This document shows, one piece after another, positions 45,860 through 55,499 of a DNA stretch of 64,000 bases. Origin of the DNA: Ursus arctos (taxonomy: Eukaryota > Chordata > Mammalia > Carnivora > Ursidae); assembly GCF_023065955.2 (NCBI RefSeq), contig NC_079873.1, positions 10,430,566-10,494,565 on the forward strand, in the 5' to 3' direction. The translations under genes and the position numbers were made by a program. Each line of letters opens with the position of its first letter. The first letter of the stretch is position 1. The notes below the pieces were generated by a model. The model saw only the letters and a list, made by a program, of their open reading frames with translations. It searched no databases and was not told the DNA's origin.

Positions 45860-46009
45860 TTTTTCTTTTTTTTTTAATGATTTTTTATTTTATTATGTTA
45901 GTCACCATACAGTACATCAAAAGGGCGTCTTGCCTCCCCGTCAGGGAATCGAACCCCAGTCTCCCGCGTGACAGGCGGGGATACTCACCACTATACTAAC
46001 GAGGACGGC
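45860..46009 (-). mobile_element. tRNA-Asp/L1 3'-end chimeric retroelement
   Basis: Minus-strand order: GCCG, a complete tRNA-Asp(GTC) sequence, GCA (a mutated CCA position), a short linker, then GATGTACTGTATGGTGAC…, which I recognise as the carnivoran L1 3' end, then AATAAAATAAAAAATCATT and a poly(A) tail. A perfect 12-bp target duplication TGGTTTTTTTCT brackets it at 45848-45859 and 46010-46021. This is the structure expected when L1 reverse transcriptase primes on L1 RNA, then switches template to a mature tRNA. It sits inside an older antisense L1. Confidence 0.85.
45934..46005 (-). tRNA. tRNA-Asp(GTC)-like retropseudogene (72 nt, near-intact)
   Basis: The minus strand from 46005 to 45934 folds as a full cloverleaf. 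The acceptor stem is TCCTCGT/ACGGGGA with discriminator G, and the anticodon GTC lies at 45972-45970 in a CCTGTCACG loop. The A box (TAGTATAGTGG) and B box (GGTTCGATTCC) are intact. Against the nuclear tRNA-Asp sequence recalled from memory I see two changes, both in the T stem and both C-to-T at former CpGs, leaving wobble pairs. The fusion to an L1 tail and the target duplications mark it as a retro-copy and not a resident tRNA gene. Its Pol III promoter looks usable, but there is no T-run terminator directly after it. Confidence 0.9.
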
Positions 46010-46146
46010 TGGTTTTTTTCTATCTTTTTTTTTTGTATTTTCTATCTTTTTTACACTCTGTGCATCAATTTGTATATATCTAGTCACTTGGCTTTCTCTG
46101 TTCAATTGTATCTAATCTAATATTAAACCCATTTATTGCATTCTTT

Positions 46147-46256
46147 AAAAAAAGATTTTATTTTTGAGTAATCTCTACACCCAATATGGGGCTCGAACTT
46201 ACAACCCTGAGATCAAGAGTTGCATGCTCTAAGGACTGAACCATCCAGGTGCCCCC
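46147..46256 (-). mobile_element. Can-SINE, short old type, antisense
   Basis: AAAGATTTTATTTTTGAGTAATC, GGGGCTCGAACTTACAACC and GAACCATCCAGGTGCCCCC. Confidence 0.88.
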
Positions 46257-46570
46257 CCACCCCTACAATTTATTGAATTCTCAAGTGTAGATATTTTCTT
46301 TTTCAGAGGGAGTTCTAGAACTTGTTGACTTTTCATTATGGATTCCAGGTATCTGCTGAAAATTTTCATCTTTTCCTATATTAATTATTTTAAGAGTCTA
46401 TTAATGTTAACTATTTTAAGATTTTTAATATCATGGATCACTTGCCATTTTGTTTAAATTGCTTGTTTTATTTCTCTTGGTTTTTGGTCAACTATTCCTG
46501 CTTTTAATTTTCAGGTTGGCCTATAACTTTTTACTGTACTCTAGATATTGTGGGCAAAAATTGTAGAGGT

Positions 46571-46770
46571 CTGGGGCGCCTGGGTGGCTCCGTCGTTAAG
46601 CGTCCGCCTTCGGCTCAGGTCGTGATCCCGGCGTTCTGGGATCGAGCCTCACATCGGGCTCCCTGCTCAGCGGGAAGCCTGCTTCTCCCTCTCCCTCTGC
46701 CTGCTGCTCCCCCTGCTTGTGTTCCCTCTCTCGCTGCCTCTCTGTCAAATAAATAAATAAAATCTTTAAA
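46571..46770 (+). mobile_element. Can-SINE, sense, young-looking
   Basis: GGGGCGCCTGGGTGGCTCCG head, CTGCTCCCCCTGCTTGTG body and AAATAAATAAATAAAATC tail. Perfect 15-bp target duplication AAAAATTGTAGAGGT at 46556-46570, repeated from 46770. Confidence 0.96.
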
Positions 46771-47151
46771 AAAATTGTAGAGGTTCTGAATGATATTATC
46801 CTCTTCCGAGGAGGGTTAACTTTTCTTTTGGCAGTCAGACAGAGTGCCAGTGGCTCACCTTGGTCCTCTTGCGCCTTGGCTTTTAGGTGTTGTGGGGGAT
46901 GATCTACTTCAGCCTTCCCTTAATCCTAGAGCGTATTTCTGTCTTGGTGCATGATGCAGGAGCGCGTGCCAAGGCCCTTCTACCTTGGTAGAGCTGGAGC
47001 TACCATGGTCTTCTTAGCACCATGTGGTTGCTGTGACCTCTGCCTAACTTGTTATCCCTGGGGACTCGCCCTGTGCATGGACAGTTTAGGAGGAAGCTGA
47101 TCACTTGACGGGAAATTTTATGCAGATTTTGGGGCTCAAAAACTCTCTGGG

Positions 47152-47346
47152 GGGTGCCTGGGTGGCACAGCGGTTGGGCGTCTGCCTTCGGCTCAGGGCG
47201 TGATCCCGGCGTTACGGGATCGAGCCCCACATCAGGCTCCTCCGCTATGAGCCTGCTTCTTCCTCTCCCACTCCCCCTGCTTGTGTTCCCTCTCTCGCTG
47301 GCTGTCTCTATCTCTGTCAAATAAATAAATAAAATCTTTAAAAAAA
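47152..47346 (+). mobile_element. Can-SINE, ursid-type subfamily, sense
   Basis: GGGTGCCTGGGTGGCACAGC head, GGGCGTGATCCCGGCGTTAC and TATGAGCCTGCTTCTTCC. Target duplication AAAAACTCTCTGGG at 47138-47151 and 47347-47360. Confidence 0.97.
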
Positions 47347-47649
47347 AAAAACTCTCTGGGATTTTGTCTTTCTAGTTCTAACCACTTTGGCAGCTCCAAA
47401 CCATGCCTTCCATCTCCTCAGCTCAGTCACTTGATGCTGCCTGCTTGGGCCATGGGCATGAACTGCTCTCAGAGAAAATCTAGGGTGAAAGTGGAGCTTA
47501 CTTCTTGTATTCCTCTTTTCTCAAAGCTTCCAGCCCTGTTTGGTTTGCCTGCACTGATGCTCCATGTTGCCTTCGAATGGTTGTTTTCTATATCTTGCTC
47601 GACATTTATAGTTCTTTCCAGCATGAGTATTAGTCTGATATTTACTGGT

Positions 47650-48000
47650 CTTCCTTTGGCAATGCTGAAATGTCATTTCCTCAGAGAGGTGTTCTCTAGC
47701 TACCATACCCAAAGCGTCCTCTCTCTTTATCTCTTCTTCATCTGCCTCTTAGTTTCTTAAAAAAAAATTTTTTTTTAATTTTTTAAGTAATCTTTACACT
47801 CAATGCGGGGCTCGAACTCACAACCCCAAGATCAAGAGTTGCGTGCTCCACCCACTGAGCCAGCCAGGCACCCCTGTTTCTTAGTTTTTATTACAACATG
47901 TTCTTTAATTTGTTCATTTACTTTTTTAATGCCTGTTACCCCCCTGAATGAATGTGCTGGAAAAATTCTGCCCATGGAAATCTTACTCACAGGCTATCTC
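47650..48000 (+). repeat. L2 3' region, sense, split by a SINE
   Basis: GAAATGTCATTTCCTCAGAGAGGTG, CTTTAATTTGTTCATTTAC and TGCCTGTTACCCCCCTGAATG match L2 order on both sides of the SINE. Confidence 0.65.
47760..47875 (-). mobile_element. Can-SINE, short old type, antisense
   Basis: AAGTAATCTTTACACTCAATG, GGGGCTCGAACTCACAACCCC and TGAGCCAGCCAGGCACCCC. Target duplication GTTTCTTA at 47752-47759 and 47876-47883. Confidence 0.92.
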
Positions 48001-48179
48001 TTAAGTTAATGGGTTGTGGAGGATGGTAAGGAAGTGTGACAAATGGACAAGGGTGGACACAAAGAAGCTCCCTACTTTGCAAGGGGTGGGCTTGGTGGGA
48101 GGGGTTGCTAGGACCTCCAGGGAGTGAGCTGTAAGATGCTGGCATGGGTGTCTATGAGCTGACAAACCAGGTTCTGAGG

Positions 48180-48345
48180 CTAGTTCCTAATATGAACATA
48201 CAATTCATCTGTACTCTTCCCAGGGACTTGGAGGTAGACACCATTATCCCCACTGCCCAAGGGGCACACAGAGAGGCAGGATTTGAATCCAACCCAAATC
48301 TGTTTGACTTCATAGCCAATGCTCTTTTTCCCACATCTTCAGATC
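48180..48345 (-). repeat. MIR fragment, antisense
   Basis: CACCATTATCCCCACTGCCC, GAGGCAGGATTTGAATCCAA and CTTCATAGCCAATGCTCTTT match inverted MIR. Confidence 0.7.
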
Positions 48346-48526
48346 ACACATTTTGGTATGTATAAGTTTCTGATTCTAGGTCTAAGCTGAACTCAGCCAT
48401 CTGCTTTAGGTGATTTGGATATTAGTTGCCCAGTGGACATCACTGGAAGTCTCCTGTTATGGCAGTGAATTAAATTCGAGCTTCAAAGATCTTATTAATA
48501 GCCTCTAACTAAAATAGACCATTATC

Positions 48527-48650
48527 GGGGCACCTGGGTGGCTCAGTCCATTAAGCATCTGACCCTCGATCTCAGCTCAGGTCTTAATCTCAGGGTCATG
48601 AGTTCAAGCCCCATGCTGGGCTCCACGCTGAGCATGGAGCCCACTTAAAG
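48527..48650 (+). mobile_element. Can-SINE, short type, sense
   Basis: GGGGCACCTGGGTGGCTCAG head and GGTCATGAGTTCAAGCCCC. Perfect 16-bp target duplication AAAATAGACCATTATC at 48511-48526 and 48651-48666. Confidence 0.96.
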
Positions 48651-48669
48651 AAAATAGACCATTATCATT

Positions 48670-48925
48670 AAGTGAAAAAAAGTAAGGGGCATTCCAGTGC
48701 ATCCAATATGGATATAAAGAGGGAAGGAAAAAATGGATTTGGATTTGCATTTGCTTGGGTGTGCAGAGAAAACCTTTAGATGATACACAGAAACTAGTAT
48801 CATGGGAAGGGAAATGGGTAGAGAGGGACATGGTGAGAAGAGATTTTTTGCTGTATGTCCTTTTGTAACTTTGAGTTTTGTATCTTGAAAATTTAATATG
48901 TATTCAAAAAATTAAATTAAAAATA
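48670..48925 (+). repeat. Probable old LINE 3' end
   Basis: GTATCTTGAAAATTTAATATG and TTCAAAAAATTAAATTAAAAA form an A-rich end typical of an old LINE; family not assigned. Confidence 0.4.
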
Positions 48926-48929
48926 TCCA

Positions 48930-49895
48930 CTTAATACCTATGCTTATATAAATGATTAATATTCTTTGCCTTGGACTATCTGTCTACTGCGCCCCTTATA
49001 AACCTTCTGTTTCAGGCTCCTCCTGCCAAGAAGCCAGTTTTGGGCATATCATGTGGACATTCTGGACAAACTTCTCACAGGAATACATGGAAATTAGAAT
49101 TATAATTACAAATTTATATTATATTTAGCTACCCAATCGATTAAATAGGGTTTCTGATTGTCTTGATCTTGTATTGTACTGTTTCTATGGGATTACATAT
49201 TCCAAGTTTCCTAAAATACAGACGTATTAAACGAACATAACACAACTTTCATAGGCTGTCATCATTTAGGTAAAACATACCTCTGACTAATTAAAAATAT
49301 GTTTTGTTCAGCATTTTCATCTTCATGTGGGTACAGCTGCTAACTTTTGGTGTTGAACAGGGAAAAGTTAGGCTTTCATTTTAAAAGAGAAAACTGACTT
49401 TCTGGTTGATGACAGGAGTGAAGAGTGTTAAGACATAATTCTATAATTCAAGCAGACTCTTAGGAATCAAAGAATTCTTTGATGATCCAATTGCCTACTT
49501 AAAAGAAAGGATTTTTTTTCCTCTTCTGTTCTCTCCGGGATAACTGGTGTTATTCATCTGAATAAAACGTGGCTTTTAAGAGAAAGAAAGCATGCACTAT
49601 GCCTTTGCACTTAGTGTATTTTTCTCCAGTGGAGTTTCTTACCCTTACTCCATTAGAGCAAAATAAATGATTCTGCTCCTTAGTGTCACATATGGTCATG
49701 TCTAAGTGAGGCTTTATGTGTATCTTAATATTTTGGCTTAAAGGCAGTAAATGAAGTCTTCAGCTTCTTTAAATCCTAGGGAGCACCATCTGACTGTCTG
49801 AATAACACTGAAAACAGTGCACTGATAACTGGGCAATTCTATGTCTCAAGAGCCTTGCTAATTGAAGACGTATCACACCACCCCCTTAATTTCAG
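48930..49895. other. Intergenic, unassigned
   Basis: Nothing recognised in this AT-rich stretch. Confidence 0.4.
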
Positions 49896-49899
49896 CATT

Positions 49900-50070
49900 C
49901 TGCTCTGCAAATGATGACTGCTCTTTTACATTTGTGCTTTTCCTTCCAAGCAAATCATGCTCGGTCCACATCAAGGAAGATACAGGGACTGCTTCATGGG
50001 ATGAAGCACCTAGCAAATGCCTGGTACGTGGCAGTCAGTCCTCAATACATGGTATTATGATCTAAGAGCA
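49900..50070 (+). repeat. L2/MIR-type fragment
   Basis: AGCACCTAGCAAATGCCTGG followed by CAGTCAGTCCTCAATACATG matches the conserved L2/MIR end. Confidence 0.5.
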
Positions 50071-50084
50071 GTAAAAGGAAGATT

Positions 50085-50560
50085 TGTTTGAGTTCTGGTT
50101 CCCCAGAAGCAGACTCTGACAGGAGAATTGGAGAGCAAGGGATTTCTCAAGGAAGTGGGAAGGTGCTCCCCAGAGGGAGGAAGTGCTCTGGAGAGAAGGG
50201 AAGGAGGGCGTGTGCAGGACAGGGAACGCTCAGCCTCAGCCTCAGCCTCATTCCTGGGAGCTCTGCGGGATAACTGAGCCTCTAGGCCTCCAGGCCTTAA
50301 AGGGAAGGAACTAGGTCTTCCATATTGCCATTCTCCTGGGAAGGAAGTGAACCCCCAGACACTTCTGCTCTCAGTACAGGAGAATGAAGTGGTTACGGAG
50401 GCTGGGGACAGTGCTCTGAGGAAAGTTGCAGTACCAGCCTTCAGAGGCAAAGCCCACAGAAGCCAGGTGAAGGATGCACAGAACCTACAAAAGAAATCTG
50501 AGGTGGTCAGGGCGGGATACCCAGCATGTCTGCTGCAAGGCCAAGGTAGGGTCTGCTTCA
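50085..50560. repeat. Possible old LTR, family unassigned
   Basis: GGTTCCCCAGAAGCAGACTCTG and AGGGATTTCTCAAGGAAGTGGG resemble an old LTR family that I cannot name. The 168-codon minus frame 50055-50561 overlaps it and is not credited as a gene. Confidence 0.35.
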
Positions 50561-50655
50561 TGGGTATGTGACCAGTGCAACTGCACAGGGTCCTACCCTC
50601 AGAAGGGCTCTGCCTCTGGGATTCAGTACTCTACAGTCATCATCTTGAAATTCTT

Positions 50656-50890
50656 TTTTTTTTAAGGGGATACATGTTCTTCTTCTTCTTCTTTTTTTTT
50701 TTAAAGATTTTATTTATTTATTTGTCAGAGACAGAGACAGCCAGCGAGAGAGGGAACACAAGCAGGGGGAGTGGGAGAGGAAGAAGCAGGCTCATAGCAG
50801 AGGAGCCTGATGTGGGGCTCGATCCCATAACGCCGGGATCACGCCCTGAGCCGAAGGCAGACGCTTAACCGCTGTGCCACCCAGGTGCCC
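50656..50890 (-). mobile_element. Can-SINE, ursid-type, with extra 3' sequence, antisense
   Basis: Minus-strand order: SINE head and body (GCTATGAGCCTGCTTC; GGGCGTGATCCCGGCGTTAT), a first A tract, then (GAA)n and CATGTATCCCCTT, then a second A tract. The whole is flanked by a perfect 18-bp target duplication (CATCATCTTGAAATTCTT) at 50638-50655 and 50891-50908. The non-SINE piece lies inside the duplication and so moved together with the SINE. Confidence 0.95.
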
Positions 50891-50909
50891 CATCATCTTG
50901 AAATTCTTA

Positions 50910-51180
50910 ATTTTGTCTTCTACTGTTATGTTTTGTAGGTGAAGTCTGATGGGATAGTGGCGCATGTGCAGCCCCTCCTCCCACCACCTGATGCCTCCCT
51001 GGGACCAGTTCTCAGCCACTGGTGTAGCTGTTCTGACCCTGGAGCCTGGTGCCCACCTGGCCTTCCCCACTCCTCCTTGCCCAGTGACCATGGCTGACCT
51101 CTGTTTGGACAACCACTGTTGTGAGGGTATGGGTGGGGTGGGGGGAGGCCAGGGTTCCACAGCTCCAGAGGGACATGTCT
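50910..51180. other. Intergenic, unassigned
   Basis: Nothing recognised. Confidence 0.4.
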
Positions 51181-51182
51181 CC

Positions 51183-52280
51183 TGAGGCAAGGGAAATAAA
51201 AGCAAAATAAACTATTGGGAGTACATTAAAAGCAAAAACTTCTACATGGCGAAGGGAACAGTCAATAAAACTAAGAGGCGACCTACAGAATGGGAGAAGA
51301 TACTTGCAAATGACATATTCAATAAAGGGTTAGTGTCCAAAAATATAAAGAACTTACACAACTCAATACCCAAAAAACAAATAATCCAATTAAAAATGGG
51401 CAGAAGACATGAACAGACATTTCTCCAGAGAAGACATCCGGATGGCCAACAGATACGTGAAAATATGCTCAACATCACTCATCATCAGGGAAATACAAAT
51501 CAAAACCACAGTGAGATATCACCTCACACCTGTCAGAACAGCTAAATCAACAACACAAGGAACAACAAGTGTTGGTGAGGATGTGGGAAAGAAGGAACCC
51601 TCTTGCACTATTGGTGGGCATGCAAACTGGTGCAGCTGCTCTGGAAAACAGTATGGAGGGTCCTCAAAAGTTAAAAATAGAACTATCCTATGATCCAGAA
51701 ATCACACTAGTGGGTATTTACCCCCAGAATACGAAAACACTAATTCAAAGAGATACATGCACCCTGATGTTTATAGCAGCATTATTTACAATAGCCAAAT
51801 TATGGAAACAGCCCGAATGTCCATTGACGGATGGATAAAGAAGATGTGGTATATATACACAATGGAATATTATTCAGCCACAAAAAAGGACAAAATCCTG
51901 CCATTTGCAATGACATGGACAGAGCTAGAGAGGATAATGCTAAGTGAAATAAGTTAGTCAGAGAAAGACAAATACCATGTGATTTCACTCATATGTGGAA
52001 TTTAGGAAATAAAACAAATGAGCAAAGGAAAAAAAGAAGAGAGAAAGAGAGATAAACCAAGAAACAGACTCTTAACTATAGAGAACAAACTGATGGTTAC
52101 TAAAGGGGAGGCGGGTGGGGAGGATGCGTGAACTAGGTGATGGGGACTAAGGAGTGTACTTGTCATCACGAGCACTGGGCGATGGTTGGAAGTGTGGAAT
52201 CACAATGTTGTACACCTGAAACTAATATAACACTGGATATTAACTATATTGGAATTAAAATAAATTAAAAAAGTAAAGAT
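51183..52280 (+). mobile_element. 5'-truncated L1: ORF2 C-terminus and 3'UTR, sense
   Basis: It begins inside ORF2 (AGGCAAGGGAAATAAAAGC) and runs to the conserved C-terminal words MWYIYTMEYYSA and the ORF2 stop at about 51957. About 300 nt of 3'UTR follow, ending in ATTGGAATTAAAATAAATTAAAAAAG. The coding text is spread over three frames, so it is dead. It is less decayed than the other L1 pieces in the window, but it is not the L1 type whose 3' end is joined to the tRNA at 45860-46009. Confidence 0.92.
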
Positions 52281-52284
52281 AAAC

Positions 52285-52860
52285 AAGCAGAATTAATTTT
52301 AATAACCTATTTTATTTAACCCAATATAGTCAAGATATTATCATTGCCAACTGTAAGCACCATAAAAATTATGAATGAGAAATCATATATTTTTTTCAAC
52401 CCTCGAAATCTAGTATGCATTTTACACTCCAGGCACAACTTCATTTGGATATTAAATTTTTATTTGACATACTTAGTTCATGTTTAGATTCTATAAAAAT
52501 TAGAGTTGAAAACAGATTCACATATGCAAGATATTCCAAGCATACTTAAAAGCTTCCCAGTAACTGAATCAAGCATTTAATTTCCTATTTACTTTGAAAA
52601 TTAATTAAAGTGATATAACATAAAAAATTCAGTTCCTCCAGTGCTCTAGGCATATTTCAAGTGCCCAACAGCTATACATAGACAGTTACCACTGACTTGG
52701 ACAGCACGGCTCCAAGATATATGGAGGCAGCTGTGGGAAGCTTTCTGCAAGGGTCTTGAGATAAACTGGGAAAGAGTCAAAGGACATGAAAGGTGAGAGG
52801 AAGGGGTACAGGAGGCAGCAGTAGCACCTTCTCAGGTGCAGAGCCAAAGCACGTTCCAGT
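52285..52860. other. Intergenic, AT-rich, unassigned
   Basis: Nothing recognised. Confidence 0.4.
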
Positions 52861-52865
52861 CTTTC

Positions 52866-53560
52866 CCATCAATAGTTATTGGGTGCCAACTATGCATTAG
52901 GCCCTGTTTGGAGGGCTGGAGTTACAGGAGCTGTCCTTGCCCTCGATTTCATGTTCGTGGTGTATGTAGCAGGGCCTGGGTGAAAGATGGACTATAAACA
53001 TGTCTATTAGATTCCTGGGGCTGGTATAACAAAGTGCCACCAATTGGATGGCTTAGAACAACAGACATCCAATTTCTCACGGTTCTAGAGGCTAGATGTC
53101 CTAAATCAATGTGTTGGTAAGCCCATGGTCCCTCCGAAAGGCTCCAGGGAAGAATTCTTCCTTGCCTCTTCCTAGTTTCTCAGCCTCAGGTGTTCATTGG
53201 CTTTTGGCAACATAACTCCAATCTCTGCCTCTGTCTTCACATGGCTGACCTCTGTCTCTGTGTTTGTGTCTATGTCCAAATTTCCCTCTTCTTATAAGGA
53301 CACCAGTCATATTAAATTAAGGGCCCACTCTACTCCAGTACCATTCATAGGTATCTGAGGTAAAGACTTCAACGTATCTTTTGTGGGGGGATACAGTTCA
53401 ACCCATAGCAAAATGTAATCCTGTAAAAATAAGGTCAATTTCAGAAAGTGCTTCAGTGAAAATAAGGCAGGGAATGGGATTAAAAATGCTGCGTAGAAAG
53501 TGGGCTGGAGCTAAATCTCACAGGAGAAGGCATAAGCTGAAGGATTAAAGGAGAGACACA
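52866..53560 (-). repeat. L2, antisense, split by an MLT1 LTR
   Basis: The left part (AGTTATTGGGTGCCAACTATG, GTTTGGAGGGCTGGAGTTAC) and right part (TAAGGTCAATTTCAGAAAGTG, AAATAAGGCAGGGAATGGG) are consecutive in L2. The LTR at 53000-53420 lies between them. Confidence 0.6.
53000..53420 (-). mobile_element. MLT1-type solo LTR, antisense
   Basis: TTAGATTCCTGGGGCTGGTAT, TTCCTTGCCTCTTCCTAG, TATAAGGACACCAGTCATATT and GGGGGGATACAGTTCAACCC give full antisense MLT1 order. Confidence 0.8.
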
Positions 53561-53564
53561 CCAA

Positions 53565-54240
53565 CTGTCTGCCAGCTGGGCCAAAGGTGCTTAAGGACTG
53601 ACAGCCATTTCACTTCCTCCTCCTTGACCTTCCTAGTCTTGCATGGGGATTCCAGCCAGTGGCCCAAGGGAGTTGGAAGCTCAGGGGAGTTAGGTGTTCC
53701 CTGTGGTCTGTGAGTACCCACCACTCTTACTCCATTGCTCTTTCTTCAGCTCCTCGTTAAACTTGTGAATTAAGAATCACCACAAACAAGGATGAACTTG
53801 TCAGCCAACATTTTATCCCCACTACATGCACAGTAACCCAAGAACAACCCTGAAGGTGAGCAAGACAAGTTGTACCCAAACCCAGTTCTATGAGACTCGG
53901 TCAAGTGGACACAGACCTGGATTGCCAGTAAGTGTTATCAATGCCCATGCTATCATGGTGTCACCACTCAGGTAGCTTCCCTTCCTCTTCTTTAACTTGA
54001 ACTCGATTTTATTAACATTTACAGTTGTACACTCTGGTTCAAGTCCCCAGTGGACCAAGTCTGGAATCAAGAGATGTCCATGGAAAGGAAAGGGGGTATA
54101 ATACAAGTCTCTGAACATTACTCTTGAATTAATTCTTTGGTGAATCTGCAGTTAAATTATTCTCTATGGCAATATGCACAAAGATAATTGAAAAAGTTAG
54201 AATAAAAAGAAAAAACCTCGCTCCTTCAAAAACAAAACAA
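53565..54240. other. Intergenic, unassigned
   Basis: Nothing recognised. Confidence 0.4.
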
Positions 54241-54259
54241 AATTCCAAAACCCGTACCA

Positions 54260-54283
54260 ACCAACCAACCAACCAAACAAGAC
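54260..54283. repeat. (CCAA)n microsatellite
   Basis: Five CCAA-type tetranucleotide units. Confidence 0.8.
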
Positions 54284-54429
54284 ACAAAATGCTGCCATCC
54301 CCCTCATTTCTAGAGTTAAAGCCCTAATTTTCACCATAACGAACATCAATGCCAGGTGGACTAGGACTCATATAGGAAAAGTAAAACTTTCCTAGAAAAA
54401 CAGGTAGAGTTCTAATACCCAATTCCGAT

Positions 54430-54480
54430 GTGTGTGTGTGTGTGTGCGCGCGCAAGCACATGCACGTGCACGTGTGTGTG
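54430..54480. repeat. (TG)n(CG)n alternating purine-pyrimidine tract
   Basis: TG repeats pass into GCGCGCGC and then CACATGCACGTGCACGTGTG, nearly unbroken purine-pyrimidine alternation for about 50 bp. Confidence 0.9.
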
Positions 54481-54489
54481 ATTTTTCCC

Positions 54490-55245
54490 ACACCACCAAA
54501 CAATTCTTGGACACCAGCTAGTGTCCTACAGTTCAACTCAATTCTGACTCGATCTACTAGAGACAGCATCAGATTGCACAAGTTAAGGGCTCAGTCCCAC
54601 GAGACTGCGCCCCACCTCAGATGCCAGTTGCTAGTCCCAGTGGTCACCTGTGCCCTGACTGACCGGCTGCAGATCCGAGGTTCCAATGGCCTCCACCTTG
54701 GATTTGATTAATTTGCTGGAGTGTCTCACAACTCAGAGAAACATTTTACTTACTCATCACCAGCTATTATGAAAGGATATAATTCAGGAATAGCCAGATG
54801 GAAGAGTCGCAGAGAGCAAGGTATGGGGAAGAGGTGTGGCGCCTCCCTGCCCCTCTAGGTGCACCGGTCTGCCCCACACTTCCATGTATTCGCCAACCCA
54901 GAGGCTCTCTGACCCTCACCCTTTTGGGTTTTTATGGAGGCTTTATTACATCGTCATGATTGATTATTTCATTGGCCATTAGTGACTGAACACAATCTCC
55001 AGTGCTGATCTCCCCTCCCTGCAGGTCAGCGGGCAGGACTGAAAGTTCCAACCTAATCACACAGTTAGTCCTCCTAGCAATCAGCCCTCATTTGTAGGTG
55101 TTTTCCAAAAGTCACCTCACTAACATAAACAAAGGACGTCTTTGTTGCTCCATCACTTAGGAAATTCCTAGGGTTTTAGGAACTCTGTGCCAGAAATGGG
55201 GAGGAAGGCCAAATATGTATCTTATTATAAATCACAGTATCTCAA
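54490..55245 (-). mobile_element. Probable old ERV-type LTR, antisense
   Basis: GAATAGCCAGATGGAAGAG, GGTTTTTATGGAGGCTTTATT (inverted poly(A) signal), CCTAGGGTTTTAGGAACTCTG and TATCTTATTATAAATCACAG follow an old ERVL-like LTR that I recognise but cannot name. No retroviral coding sequence is present. Confidence 0.5.
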
Positions 55246-55264
55246 CAGGAAAATATTTTCTTAA

Positions 55265-55466
55265 ACTTTTTTTTAAAGACTTTATTTATTCATTTGAGGA
55301 GGGGGGAGAGACGGAGAGAGCACAAGCAGGGGGAGAGGCCGAAGGAGAGGGAGAAGCAGACTTCCTGCTGAGCTGCGAGCCCAATGTGGGGCTTGATCTC
55401 AGGACTTGGAGATCATGACCTGAGCTGAAGGCAGATGCTTAACTATCTGATCCACCCAGGTGCCCC
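55265..55466 (-). mobile_element. Can-SINE, antisense
   Basis: T-rich tail, ACTTTATTTATTCATTTGAGG and CTGATCCACCCAGGTGCCCC. Target duplication AATATTTTCTTAA on both sides. Confidence 0.95.
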
Positions 55467-55499
55467 AATATTTTCTTAATCTTGACATGAAGTCTCCCT

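Larger units (their letters stand above)
45600..47460 (-). repeat. Old L1 fragment, antisense, broken by four insertions
   Basis: GGTTTCACTGAGCTTCTGGAATC, TCTCTTGGTTTTTGGTCAAC, ACTCTAGATATTGTGGGC and TCTTCCGAGGAGGGTTAAC follow the order of a decayed antisense L1. It is interrupted by the tRNA-L1 chimera (45860-46009) and SINEs at 46147, 46571 and 47152. Confidence 0.55.

Noticed and set aside
50055..50561. 168-codon minus-strand frame
   Set aside because: It overlaps a probable old repeat and has no recognisable product.
51246..51957. Overlapping frames as protein-coding genes
   Set aside because: They are the frameshifted ORF2 C-terminus of a 5'-truncated L1.
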